Assembly: GCA_016716085.1 (NCBI GenBank)
Contig: JADJWY010000005.1
Coordinates: 372,001 to 436,000, forward strand
DNA: 64,000 bases
Reading direction: 5' to 3'
From: Hahellaceae bacterium
Lineage (GTDB): Bacteria; Pseudomonadota; Gammaproteobacteria; Pseudomonadales; Oleiphilaceae
Shown: piece after piece, positions 7,743 through 15,878 of the stretch
Layout of the letters: each line of letters begins with the position of its first letter
Position numbering within the stretch: position 1 is the stretch's first letter
Made by a program: the position numbers and the translations under genes
Notes under the pieces: model-generated
Told to the model about the DNA's origin: nothing
Seen by the model: only the letters and a program-made list of their open reading frames with translations
The model's database searches: none

Positions 7743-9773
7743 GTGTCCAAACTGAATACCCGGCAACAACAAGCCGTAAACTATATTGACGGCCCCCTGC
7801 TGGTGCTGGCTGGCGCCGGCAGCGGCAAAACCAGCGTCATCACCCGCAAAATCGCTTACCTGATTGAAAGTTGTGGCATGAAGCCTAACCACATCGCGGC
7901 GGTTACCTTTACCAACAAGGCTGCACGCGAAATGAAGGAGCGTGTGGGATCCCTGCTGAAAGGCAAACCCTCGCGCGGCCTGATTGTCTCCACCTTCCAC
8001 AACCTGGGGATGCAGATCATCAGTAAAGAGCTTGAAGCACTGGGGCTGCGTCCGGGTTACTCCATTTTCGACCAGGCTGACAGCAAGGCGCTGATAAGGG
8101 ACCTGATGGAGCAAGAGGGACTGAGCCAGGAGGGCGAGGATGCCGACACCCTGCAGAACCGGATTTCGGGCTGGAAAAATGAAATGCTCACGCCTGCACG
8201 CTTGTCACAGCAGGCCACGACACCGGGTGAACAACGCTACGCCCGGCTTTACAAACATTACACCGAAGCCTTACGCGCCTATAACGCCGTGGATTTCGAT
8301 GACCTGATTCTATTGCCCGCCCTGCTGTTTCGGGATCATGCCCACATCCTGCAGCGTTGGCGCGAGAAGATTCGCTACTTGCTGGTGGATGAATACCAGG
8401 ACACCAACCTGAGCCAGTATCAATTGGTCAAACTCCTTACCGCCGAGCGTCAGGCGCTGACCGTCGTGGGGGACGATGACCAGTCGATCTATGCCTGGCG
8501 TGGCGCACGCCCGGAGAATCTGGCGCAACTGGCGGAAGATTTCCCCAGCCTCAAGATTGTCAAATTGGAGCAGAACTACCGTTCCACCTCCCGCATTCTG
8601 CATGCGGCCAACACCCTGATCGCCAACAATCCCCACGTATTCAGCAAATCATTGTGGAGTGAGCACGGGCCCGGCGATCCGATTCGCATCATCAAAACAC
8701 GCAATGAAGAAGCTGAATGTGAGACCGTTGCGACCGAGCTGATTGATCAGAAACTTAAACGCGGTGCCCGCTACAAGGACTTTGCGGTACTGTATCGTGG
8801 TAATCACCAGTCCCGACTGCTGGAGCTGAAGCTGCAGGCCTATCAGATACCCTACAAAATCAGCGGTGGCACCTCCTTTTTTTCGCGCAATGAAATCAAG
8901 GACGCCATGTCCTACCTGCGCCTGCTGGCTAACCCTGACGACGACGCGGCCTTCCTGCGTATCGTCAACGTACCGCGACGGGAAATTGGTACCGTCGCCA
9001 TTACCAAGCTGGCACAACTCTCACAACGCCACGGTAGCAGCCTGTTCAGCGCGATTGGCCAGCCGATGCTCAGCGAACATTTGGGGCCAAGAGCGGCCAA
9101 TGCCCTGCAAGGCTTTCGCATGATGATCGAAAAGGTGTTGCGGGAGGTCGCGCAGGACAAAGGATCGGCTGCCCTCCGCCAGCTATTTTATGACTGCGAT
9201 TATCTCGGCTGGTTGCAGCAGAACAGCAGTTCGTCTCAGCAGGCGGAAAAGCGTATGAACAATATCGGAATCCTGATCGATCAGGTTGACCGCATGCTGA
9301 ATCGTCAGGACGAGCCGGAAGACGAACCGCTCACGCTGCAGGACGCAATTACCCGTCTGGTGCTTCGCGACATCATGGATCAGCAGGAAGAAGAAGATGA
9401 TTCAGACCGGGTGCATCTGCTCACTCTGCACGCCTCCAAGGGCCTGGAATACCCGCATGTGTTTATTCTGGGACTGGAAGAAGAGATTCTGCCTCACCGC
9501 AACAGCATAGAAGGGGATACGATTGAGGAGGAGCGCCGACTGTTCTACGTCGGTATTACGCGCGCGAAACGCAGCCTGCACATGACCCTGTGCCAGACCC
9601 GCAAACAGTTTGGAGAGCAGTTGGAATGCACGCCCAGCCGGTTTCTGGATGAACTCCCACAAGCGGACCTGCAATGGGAAGGCCGGGAAAAAAGTGATGA
9701 GGCCCGTAACCGCCAAAAAGGACGCGCCACGCTGGATGCGCTGTTTAAGCAACTGGCGGACGACGGTCTCTAA
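7743..9773 (+). CDS. rep: ATP-dependent DNA helicase Rep
   Basis: 676 residues from the GTG at 7743, close to the 673 of E. coli Rep; the N-terminus SKLNTRQQQAV matches the family start. The frame is open back to a TTG at 7698 but that adds a non-conserved leader. Superfamily 1A motifs are in order: LAGAGSGKT (Walker A), TFTNKAAREMKER, DEYQDTN (motif II), DDQSIYAWRGA (III), LEQNYRST (IV), LLTLHASKGLEYPHV (V) and EERRLFYVGITRAKR (VI). Rep is a 3'-5' translocase that clears proteins ahead of the replisome. The ending (RKQFGEQLECTPSRFLDELP) is also Rep-like rather than UvrD-like. It is followed by a strong terminator. Confidence 0.95.
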   Translation: MSKLNTRQQQAVNYIDGPLLVLAGAGSGKTSVITRKIAYLIESCGMKPNHIAAVTFTNKAAREMKERVGSLLKGKPSRGLIVSTFHNLGMQIISKELEALGLRPGYSIFDQADSKALIRDLMEQEGLSQEGEDADTLQNRISGWKNEMLTPARLSQQATTPGEQRYARLYKHYTEALRAYNAVDFDDLILLPALLFRDHAHILQRWREKIRYLLVDEYQDTNLSQYQLVKLLTAERQALTVVGDDDQSIYAWRGARPENLAQLAEDFPSLKIVKLEQNYRSTSRILHAANTLIANNPHVFSKSLWSEHGPGDPIRIIKTRNEEAECETVATELIDQKLKRGARYKDFAVLYRGNHQSRLLELKLQAYQIPYKISGGTSFFSRNEIKDAMSYLRLLANPDDDAAFLRIVNVPRREIGTVAITKLAQLSQRHGSSLFSAIGQPMLSEHLGPRAANALQGFRMMIEKVLREVAQDKGSAALRQLFYDCDYLGWLQQNSSSSQQAEKRMNNIGILIDQVDRMLNRQDEPEDEPLTLQDAITRLVLRDIMDQQEEEDDSDRVHLLTLHASKGLEYPHVFILGLEEEILPHRNSIEGDTIEEERRLFYVGITRAKRSLHMTLCQTRKQFGEQLECTPSRFLDELPQADLQWEGREKSDEARNRQKGRATLDALFKQLADDGL

Positions 9774-9808
9774 GCCATCTGGCGTTTCGTTTATCCATGC
9801 GCCCAAAT

Positions 9809-9836
9809 AAAAACAGCGCCCTCTGGCGCTGTTTTT
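9809..9836. terminator. bidirectional rho-independent terminator between rep and cytochrome c5
   Basis: A perfect 12-bp stem (AAAAACAGCGCC / GGCGCTGTTTTT) with a CTCT loop. It has a T run on the plus strand and, through the leading A run, one on the minus strand. It can end both convergent genes. Confidence 0.92.
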
Positions 9837-9856
9837 AAGACGAAGATGTGAGCGAT

Positions 9857-10282
9857 TTACTGGCTCTGGCCGACCATGTATTCAACCGTCGCTTTAATTT
9901 CATCGTCACTGCAATCCGCACAGGTTCCGCGCGGGGGCATTGCGTTGAAACCATTGATCGCATGTCCAACCAGCGTATCAATACCCTGAGCGATACGTGG
10001 CGCCCACGCTGCTGCGTCACCCACTTTGGGTGCACCGGCCGCGCCTGTGGCGTGGCAGGCCATACACTTCCCGTTATAGATCTCGTCACCCGCACGTGGC
10101 CCAGCAGGCGCCGCTGCGACGGCTGCCGTCTGCGCACCCTCACACTCCTGCCCCTGAACACACACCTTGGCAACCGGCTTGATGCGTTCGACCACTTTTT
10201 CTTCCGCGGGTGTCAGAGCTAAGCTTTGCTGAACCCACATCGCCAACCCGGCTGCTGCCAGAACACCAAGAATTTTTTTCAC
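9857..10282 (-). CDS. cytochrome c5 family protein
   Basis: 141 residues. A GTG start at 10282 has GTGAGG seven bases upstream and opens directly on a signal peptide (MKKILGVLAAAGLAMWVQQSLA). A linker rich in Ala/Pro follows, then a class I c-type domain: the haem site CMACH after GDEIYNGK, a Met ligand in GFNAMPPRG, and a C-terminal CADCSDDEIKATVEYM whose two cysteines match the disulfide of cytochrome c5. It is a periplasmic electron carrier of the kind that feeds terminal oxidases or reductases. The preceding segment VKPVAKVCVQGQEC adds two further cysteines, as in the longer cytochrome c5 proteins of pseudomonads. It ends at the terminator shared with rep. Confidence 0.9.
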   Translation of the reverse strand: MKKILGVLAAAGLAMWVQQSLALTPAEEKVVERIKPVAKVCVQGQECEGAQTAAVAAAPAGPRAGDEIYNGKCMACHATGAAGAPKVGDAAAWAPRIAQGIDTLVGHAINGFNAMPPRGTCADCSDDEIKATVEYMVGQSQ

Positions 10283-10423
10283 GAGAAACCTCACCAAGGA
10301 TACGGTCAATAATGATGCAGCATTATAGCGGCATCGCCTGAGAAATAAAGAATGCTGTGAATTGAAGCGCTCTGTGGTTAAAATTTATTGAGTAAGAACA
10401 AAAATACCGGACATTAAAACCTC

Positions 10424-12139
10424 ATGAACGCTCCCGATGTGCATCTTCTCGTACTCACAGACGACCTGGCGCTGGCCGAACGCATACAGGACTTGCTGGA
10501 ACCCGCCGAACAGCCGGCTTTCCGCTGCAGCCATGCGCCTCTGGCCGCGATCAGGCACCCCGACTTCACACCGGCCGACTTCGACGTCTGCCTGCTGGAC
10601 GCCTCCCATCCCTCACCTGAAACCCGCCAACAGATCGACCACTTACTGGGGTGTGCGTTTGAACTGCCCCTCGTGATGCTGACCGAGCGTTCCAATCTGC
10701 GCTCGGAGCTGGCGATACTGGCCCAGGGGGTTGCGGGGTGCGTGCCGCTGCAGGAATTGACTGCAGAGACACTGACGCGGCAACTGTGTCATGCCATGGC
10801 GCGTTATGCTTCCGAACAGCGTTGGCGGAAAATGGCCACGCATGATGACCTGACGGAACTTCCCCGCCGCGCAGTCTTTATGGAGCACCTGGAGAGCGCG
10901 ATTGCCCGCGCAGATCGCACGGGTGATCGCCTGGCATTACTGTACCTGGATCTGGACGGTTTCAAGGCGATCAATGATTCCCAGGGGCACACCACAGGGG
11001 ATGCGTTGCTGAAAGAAACCGCCAATCGACTCAAACAGGCTTTGCGCAAGGGTGACATCGTCGCCCGCATCGGTGGAGATGAATTTGTCGTACTTCAACA
11101 ACCGTTGGCTGAAGACGCGCAGGCAGAGTGGCTGGCCCGCCGCCTGGAAAAATGTGTCACCGCACCTGTAAATGTTGAGGGTAAGGCACTTCAGGTCGGA
11201 CTGAGTATCGGCATCGCCCGCTACCCGGAAGATGGTACGCAGGCAGAGTCGCTGATTCAGGCGGCAGATCAGGCAATGTACGACATGAAGCGACAGCGAC
11301 ACAGCGGCGCTGCCCCAGAAAAGGCGTCCGCACAGCCAGAACAGACCCGATCCCTGTCGGTCCAGCAACTCACCCTCGCCATTGAAAAAGGCGAGTTCGA
11401 GCTGGTTTTTCAGCCCATTCTCGATACCCGCAACCAGCGCGTAATGGCACTGGAAGCATTTGTACGCTGGCGTCAGCCCGGCCAGGTCGACCTGCTGGCC
11501 GCGCAGTTCCTGCCCCAAATCGAAAATCGGGGACTCTCACAAACGCTGGGTGCCTGGATCATGCGAGAGGCGCTGATCTGGCAGTCCCGCTGGGCGGGCA
11601 AGGGCTTTGATGATATTGCGGTTGCGATAAATCTGAGCGCATTGGAAATTGATCCTTCACACCTGTTGCCCACACTGCAGGCACTCCTGAGACCTCGGCA
11701 GACACCTGAGAACGTCTGGCTGGAAGTGAATTCCAGTCTACTCTCCAGCTCACGCCCGGACGCCTTTGAGGCACTGCGCCAGGCCACCGAAGTGGGCATG
11801 ACGGTGGTGCTGGATAATATTGGCGGGGGCGACTCCTGTATTGAAACCCTGACCCGCCTGAAAGCCGCGATACTGAAAGTGGATCGTGCGGTGGTTCAAC
11901 GCATGCGGGAACAGGTGATTTACAAAGTTTTGGCCCAGAGCACCTATTCCCTGTGCCAGAGCCTGTCGCTCCTGCCAATCGCCAGCGGTGTCGAAAATGA
12001 GAGCCAGCAGTCGTTACTGGAAGAACTCGGATTTACCCGTATGCAGGGGAATCACTTCTGCCCGGCTCAGACGGGCTATGCTATGATGGAATGGCTGGAA
12101 AGGCACCATAGCCAGAGCGGGCTTATGTCAACTGCCTGA
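10424..12139 (+). CDS. diguanylate cyclase with receiver-like domain and degenerate EAL domain
   Basis: 571 residues. Residues ~1-120 form a receiver-like fold (LLVLTDDLAL, DVCLLDASHP, LVMLTERSN). Residues ~145-300 form a GGDEF domain with DLTELPRRAVFMEHL, LYLDLDGFKAINDSQGH and an intact GGDEF near 217; the inhibitory RxxD (RKGD) sits five residues before it, so it should make c-di-GMP with product inhibition. The EAL domain (~320-560) has lost catalytic residues: EAF for EAL, DNIGGG for DDFGTG, SGVE for AEGVE. It may bind c-di-GMP or another ligand but should not hydrolyse it. It mirrors the broken gene at 5.9-7.6 kb, which keeps EAL and loses GGDEF. It lies 38 bases ahead of the surface-glycan cassette and could be co-transcribed with it. 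Confidence 0.92.
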   Translation: MNAPDVHLLVLTDDLALAERIQDLLEPAEQPAFRCSHAPLAAIRHPDFTPADFDVCLLDASHPSPETRQQIDHLLGCAFELPLVMLTERSNLRSELAILAQGVAGCVPLQELTAETLTRQLCHAMARYASEQRWRKMATHDDLTELPRRAVFMEHLESAIARADRTGDRLALLYLDLDGFKAINDSQGHTTGDALLKETANRLKQALRKGDIVARIGGDEFVVLQQPLAEDAQAEWLARRLEKCVTAPVNVEGKALQVGLSIGIARYPEDGTQAESLIQAADQAMYDMKRQRHSGAAPEKASAQPEQTRSLSVQQLTLAIEKGEFELVFQPILDTRNQRVMALEAFVRWRQPGQVDLLAAQFLPQIENRGLSQTLGAWIMREALIWQSRWAGKGFDDIAVAINLSALEIDPSHLLPTLQALLRPRQTPENVWLEVNSSLLSSSRPDAFEALRQATEVGMTVVLDNIGGGDSCIETLTRLKAAILKVDRAVVQRMREQVIYKVLAQSTYSLCQSLSLLPIASGVENESQQSLLEELGFTRMQGNHFCPAQTGYAMMEWLERHHSQSGLMSTA

Positions 12140-12160
12140 TTCCGGCCTCACCGGAATCAG
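12136..12160 (+). terminator. hairpin at the end of the diguanylate cyclase gene, no T tract
   Basis: Perfect 10-bp stem CTGATTCCGG / CCGGAATCAG with a 5-base loop, overlapping the stop codon at 12137-12139. With no T run it is more likely a partial attenuator or an mRNA 3' stabiliser than a strong terminator, so expression may continue into the cassette downstream. Confidence 0.45.
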
Positions 12161-12177
12161 ACTGAACGGACAGGCTC

Positions 12178-13365
12178 TTGAACCAAGGCAAATTGACATG
12201 CGCGCTCATTCTGGCGGGCGACTGTGACGGCAATCTGGGCGACAAAGCCATCGTTCGCTCGACCTGCGACGAGCTTCACCGCCTGAACCCTGGCGTCCAG
12301 GTATTCATCAAGTCCAATCTGCCACCGGACTACTGCCTGCGTTATTTCCGCGCCACGCCGATTGCTAAAGGCCCCAGAGGGTGGCTGAAGACACTGAAAA
12401 TAGCCGCGCATTCCGACCTGGTTCTGGTGGGCGGGGGCGGCCTGTTTCAGGACGACGACAGTCTGGTCAAAATGCCGTATTGGGGTGTCAAGGTGGCAAT
12501 CGTGCGCCTCGTTGCCCGACGCATGGCGACCTATTCTATCGGTGCAGGCCCCCTGCGTAGCCGGCTGGGACGCCTGTTTGCGCGTCTTGCCATGCACTGT
12601 ATGGATCGCATCAGTGTGCGGGATCATACCGGGCAGACCGCTTTGGGGGCCGTCACATCCAAACCCGTCACAATCGTGCCCGACCCTGCCGTGCTCTTGC
12701 GTCCTGGTCCGGCTGCGATGCTGCCGCCAGCCTTGCAAGTTATCGTTGACAGGGCAGACCGCCCCTTGATTGCGGTGGCGCTGAGAGAGTGGTTTCATCA
12801 GATTCAAACCTTTATCCCCCATAAATACGCCGTGAAATATAAGCTTCGCAAGGTACCTGGACAGGCAGAGCGGGCAATATTCTATCCTTTAATGGCGAGA
12901 GCACTGGATCAGATTGCGGAGAAAAGCGGGGGCACGCTGCTGTTTCTGCCCTCCTATAATGTCGGCCATGAGGGCGACCATGAATGCTGCGAACGGGTTA
13001 TGGCCCATATGCAAACGCCCCGCCGTCACCTACTGCTGCTGGACGATCCTGTCGACTATCTGTTGCTGGGCCAGCACCTGAGCCTGATTGTCAGCGCCCG
13101 GCTACATCCGGTCATTCTATGCACCAATGTCGGCACGCCCGCGGTTGGCCTGGGCTACAATCCTAAGTTCACAGGCTACTTTGCCAAATTGGGTTTGGAC
13201 GACCAGCTCATGGATCTCAGCCACTTTCAAAGCGAAGCTGCCGTTGGGCAACTCGTCACCCAGGCGCTGGCGATGCTTGAAGCGCCCCCCGATTTTTCAG
13301 CTGCCATCCTTGCAGAACAAACACGGCTGCGGGACTTTAACGCTGAAATCATGTGCAAATACTGA
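12178..13365 (+). CDS. polysaccharide pyruvyl transferase family protein
   Basis: 395 residues from a TTG at 12178 (GGACAGG upstream); a second TTG at 12193 behind AAGGC is an alternative. The family signature is clear: an N-terminal GDCDGNLGDKAIVRS, resembling the N-x-GD-x-AI start of CsaB/WcaK-type enzymes, a central LVLVGGGGLFQDD, and a C-terminal LIVSARLHPVILCTNVGTPAVGL, where the RLH and G-P-V-x-x-x-Y blocks belong to the GT-B-like active site. Such enzymes transfer pyruvate from phosphoenolpyruvate to a sugar as a ketal and act on surface or exported glycans. This is the first gene of a five-gene cassette; its last codons overlap the possible GTG start of the next gene. The acceptor cannot be deduced. 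Confidence 0.85.
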   Translation: MNQGKLTCALILAGDCDGNLGDKAIVRSTCDELHRLNPGVQVFIKSNLPPDYCLRYFRATPIAKGPRGWLKTLKIAAHSDLVLVGGGGLFQDDDSLVKMPYWGVKVAIVRLVARRMATYSIGAGPLRSRLGRLFARLAMHCMDRISVRDHTGQTALGAVTSKPVTIVPDPAVLLRPGPAAMLPPALQVIVDRADRPLIAVALREWFHQIQTFIPHKYAVKYKLRKVPGQAERAIFYPLMARALDQIAEKSGGTLLFLPSYNVGHEGDHECCERVMAHMQTPRRHLLLLDDPVDYLLLGQHLSLIVSARLHPVILCTNVGTPAVGLGYNPKFTGYFAKLGLDDQLMDLSHFQSEAAVGQLVTQALAMLEAPPDFSAAILAEQTRLRDFNAEIMCKY

Positions 13366-13376
13366 GCAAAGTGCCC

Positions 13377-14672
13377 ATGTTAGCTAATCTTCTATCGTTC
13401 CTGACCGCCTACTACGCGACCCTTTACCGCGCACGACGAATGACGACAGAGCAGCGCCAGCAGCTTCAGCACTCCCGTCTTAACCGCCTGTTGGCCACGG
13501 TACAGGAACGCAATGCATTTTACCGCCAGCGTATTGATCAAACCCAGGCTCAGCTTCTGGCCTTTCCCACCGTCACCAAACACGATTTCCTGAAGGACAC
13601 GCCCGAACACTACATCACGGCAGGCTACACCGCCGCGACGCTGCAGACTGAAAAAAGCACCGGCACTTCGGGTAATCCTTTCACCGTGTACTTTGATCCA
13701 GACTACGTTCGGGACCGGAATCTTCGTTTCCTGCGCGGGCTGTATGCCACTGGCTACCGTTGGCCGATGAAAATGCTACTGATTACGGGCGATCGGGACC
13801 GGAAATCCTCGCCGGGGCGACGCTGGTACTACACCTCACTCAAGGCAACGGTTGACGACTGGTACGCCCTGCTGCAGGAGGTTAAGCCCGACGTCGTGTA
13901 TGGCTGTACCACCCCCCTTCGGCTGCTGGCTTTGCACATCAAGAACAAGGGGCTGACGTCCCATCGACCCGATATCATCATCACGACGGCAGAAACACTG
14001 GATGCCGATACCCGTGAATTATTGGCCGATACCTTTAAGGCAGAGATATTCGATTTCTATGGTATGACCGAAATGGGGCTGGTTGCCTGGGAGTGTACTG
14101 CCCATGATGGCTACCATTTGGCTGAGGACGCTATTCTGATTGAACGCCTGCCACTTCCCTCATCTTCTGATGATACCGAAGCGTGCAGCGTGCCCCTCCG
14201 GAGCAGCGAAAAGCCCCCCTTTCGACTGGTCTTCACTAACCTCATGCTGACGGCCATGCCCTTTATCCGTTATGAATCCGGCGATATTGCCGAAGGTTAT
14301 AACGAAGCGCCCTGCCTCTGTGGCAGTCACCTTCCCCGCATTCGCCGCTTTGAAGGCCGGTTGATCGACAGCATTCGACTCCCGGACGGTCAATTGATTT
14401 CGCCCTATCGCTTTACCTGCACCCTCGAAGAAATTCCGGGGATGAAACGGTTTCGGGTCATTCAACGTCAAGTCGACCAGCTATTGATTGAAATCGAATG
14501 CCCAGACCAGGAGGATGCCGCAGATTGCCTCAAACAACAGGCGCTCGCAACTGCCCGGCGCATCGTCCCGGATACGGTCAGGGTCGACGCCGTTCTGCTG
14601 GATTCGATACCGCTCGCCCCCGGACGCAAGTTTCGCCCCGTCGAATGCCGAATCGGGCAACCCACGCCATGA
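13377..14672 (+). CDS. CapK/PaaK-like adenylate-forming enzyme
   Basis: About 431 residues from the ATG at 13377; a GTG at 13353, inside the end of the previous gene, is also possible. The protein is of the phenylacetate-CoA ligase-like branch of adenylating enzymes, often called CapK in capsule loci. Motifs are EKSTGTSGNPF (nucleotide-binding loop), the acid-activating DFYGMTEMG, FIRYESGDIA and a C-terminal lid with LAPGRKFRPV. A short CLCGSHLPRI segment matches the metal-binding cysteines of this branch. Members activate a carboxylic acid as an AMP ester, sometimes then forming a thioester; the substrate in polysaccharide loci is generally unknown. Coupled to the next gene through ATGA (14669-14672). 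No carrier protein is visible nearby. Confidence 0.82.
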   Translation: MLANLLSFLTAYYATLYRARRMTTEQRQQLQHSRLNRLLATVQERNAFYRQRIDQTQAQLLAFPTVTKHDFLKDTPEHYITAGYTAATLQTEKSTGTSGNPFTVYFDPDYVRDRNLRFLRGLYATGYRWPMKMLLITGDRDRKSSPGRRWYYTSLKATVDDWYALLQEVKPDVVYGCTTPLRLLALHIKNKGLTSHRPDIIITTAETLDADTRELLADTFKAEIFDFYGMTEMGLVAWECTAHDGYHLAEDAILIERLPLPSSSDDTEACSVPLRSSEKPPFRLVFTNLMLTAMPFIRYESGDIAEGYNEAPCLCGSHLPRIRRFEGRLIDSIRLPDGQLISPYRFTCTLEEIPGMKRFRVIQRQVDQLLIEIECPDQEDAADCLKQQALATARRIVPDTVRVDAVLLDSIPLAPGRKFRPVECRIGQPTP

Positions 14673-15805
14673 GACAGCGCAAACAGCTCTTTACGCACGC
14701 CGAATCGGGACGGGAGTGGGCGCCAGACGTCAGGTTACTTGACGAGCAACGTCCGACGCGGGAAGGCGCCTCATCCCCAAGCCTGCAGTTCTGGCTGGGA
14801 AATGCGGTCGGTTTCGTTCGTAAACTACTTTCGGGGATGTCTCACTGGCGACTCACGCGTATTCGCCTTGAAGGTACGGTGGACAGTGAGGGCAAATCTC
14901 TGACGGTCGACTATGTCGGACATGGCGAAAATCTGGAATATTTCTGCCGCCTGTTTTTCAAAGGCCCCGTTCGCCAACAGGCGCTCAGCACGCACCCAAT
15001 CTGGCACCAGGGCATTGCTGGAAAAGAGGCAGGGGGCGCCGATCTTTATTGCCTGGAACGCCCCCTGCCCTGGTCTTTGATGGCAGCCCCCCCCGGATCA
15101 AAAAACTACCTGTGCTGGGTAAAACAAGGCATTCCGATCGAGGCCAACCGAGACGCCTTCATCAATACCATGCGTCGGAAAACCCGCATGGAAGCCGAGC
15201 GCGTGATCCGTAAGTATGCGCTGTCCGTGAGCCTGGTGTCAGCCCAGGATTTTGGCGCGACGTTCTATCGCGAACTCTACCGCCCCTATATCGAAAGTCG
15301 CTTCGGAGAAGAAGGCGTCATCGTGAGCGAAGCACAATTTCTGGCTAAATGTGCCCACGCCAGATTACTTCTGGTTAAACAGGGCGACACGCCGGTGGGC
15401 GGTTTAGTGCTGCACCAGCAGGGAACAACCTTGATTGATGGTTGGACCGGCATTCGGCTTCAGGATGGCGCCCCCCTGGTTCCCGGCATCAGTGATGTAA
15501 TTGATTACTGCAGCCTGTATCTGGCCTATCAGGAGGGTTTTTCACATCTGGATATGGGCACCAGCCGGGCCTTTCTGTCCGATGGCACACTAAAATATAA
15601 ACTCCGTTGGGGAGCCCGCCTGTCAGCTGGCGTGGTGCCAAAGGGTACCTGGACATTTGCACTGGCAACGACCCGACCGGAGGTGCTCGACATGATCAAC
15701 CGTGCAGGCATTATTGGGAGACGCCCAAATCATGGGCTGGTGGTCTGCCAGGTTGACGACGACGGGACGATTCAGGACATCCCCCTGACGGATCGCCTAT
15801 CCTGA
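14669..15805 (+). CDS. FemAB/GNAT-fold acyltransferase-like protein
   Basis: 378 residues. The ATG at 14669 overlaps the previous stop as ATGA and is chosen for that coupling; the frame is open for 57 more codons upstream but those lie inside the CapK gene. The C-terminal half (about 180-340) resembles the second GNAT domain of FemAB-like proteins: YRPYIESRFGEEG, ARLLLVKQGDTPVGGLVLH, YCSLYLAYQEGFSHLDMGTSRAF and LKYKLRWGARL. The family uses aminoacyl-tRNA or acyl-CoA to acylate peptidoglycan precursors or surface glycans. The N-terminal ~110 residues are not recognised. No signal peptide is seen, so it is probably cytosolic. The donor and acceptor are unknown; an adjacent CapK-like enzyme could supply an activated acid. 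Confidence 0.7.
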   Translation: MRQRKQLFTHAESGREWAPDVRLLDEQRPTREGASSPSLQFWLGNAVGFVRKLLSGMSHWRLTRIRLEGTVDSEGKSLTVDYVGHGENLEYFCRLFFKGPVRQQALSTHPIWHQGIAGKEAGGADLYCLERPLPWSLMAAPPGSKNYLCWVKQGIPIEANRDAFINTMRRKTRMEAERVIRKYALSVSLVSAQDFGATFYRELYRPYIESRFGEEGVIVSEAQFLAKCAHARLLLVKQGDTPVGGLVLHQQGTTLIDGWTGIRLQDGAPLVPGISDVIDYCSLYLAYQEGFSHLDMGTSRAFLSDGTLKYKLRWGARLSAGVVPKGTWTFALATTRPEVLDMINRAGIIGRRPNHGLVVCQVDDDGTIQDIPLTDRLS

Positions 15806-15878
15806 ATTCAGTTTTTTGTCGTCACACTGAACCTTTTTTGACTACATTTAATTTCGGAACGCTCAAAGGAAGACTTCG

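Noticed and set aside
15806..15835. CTGAATTCAG followed by TTTTTT as a terminator after the FemAB-like gene
   Set aside because: The palindrome leaves no room for a hairpin loop, so it cannot be a normal terminator.
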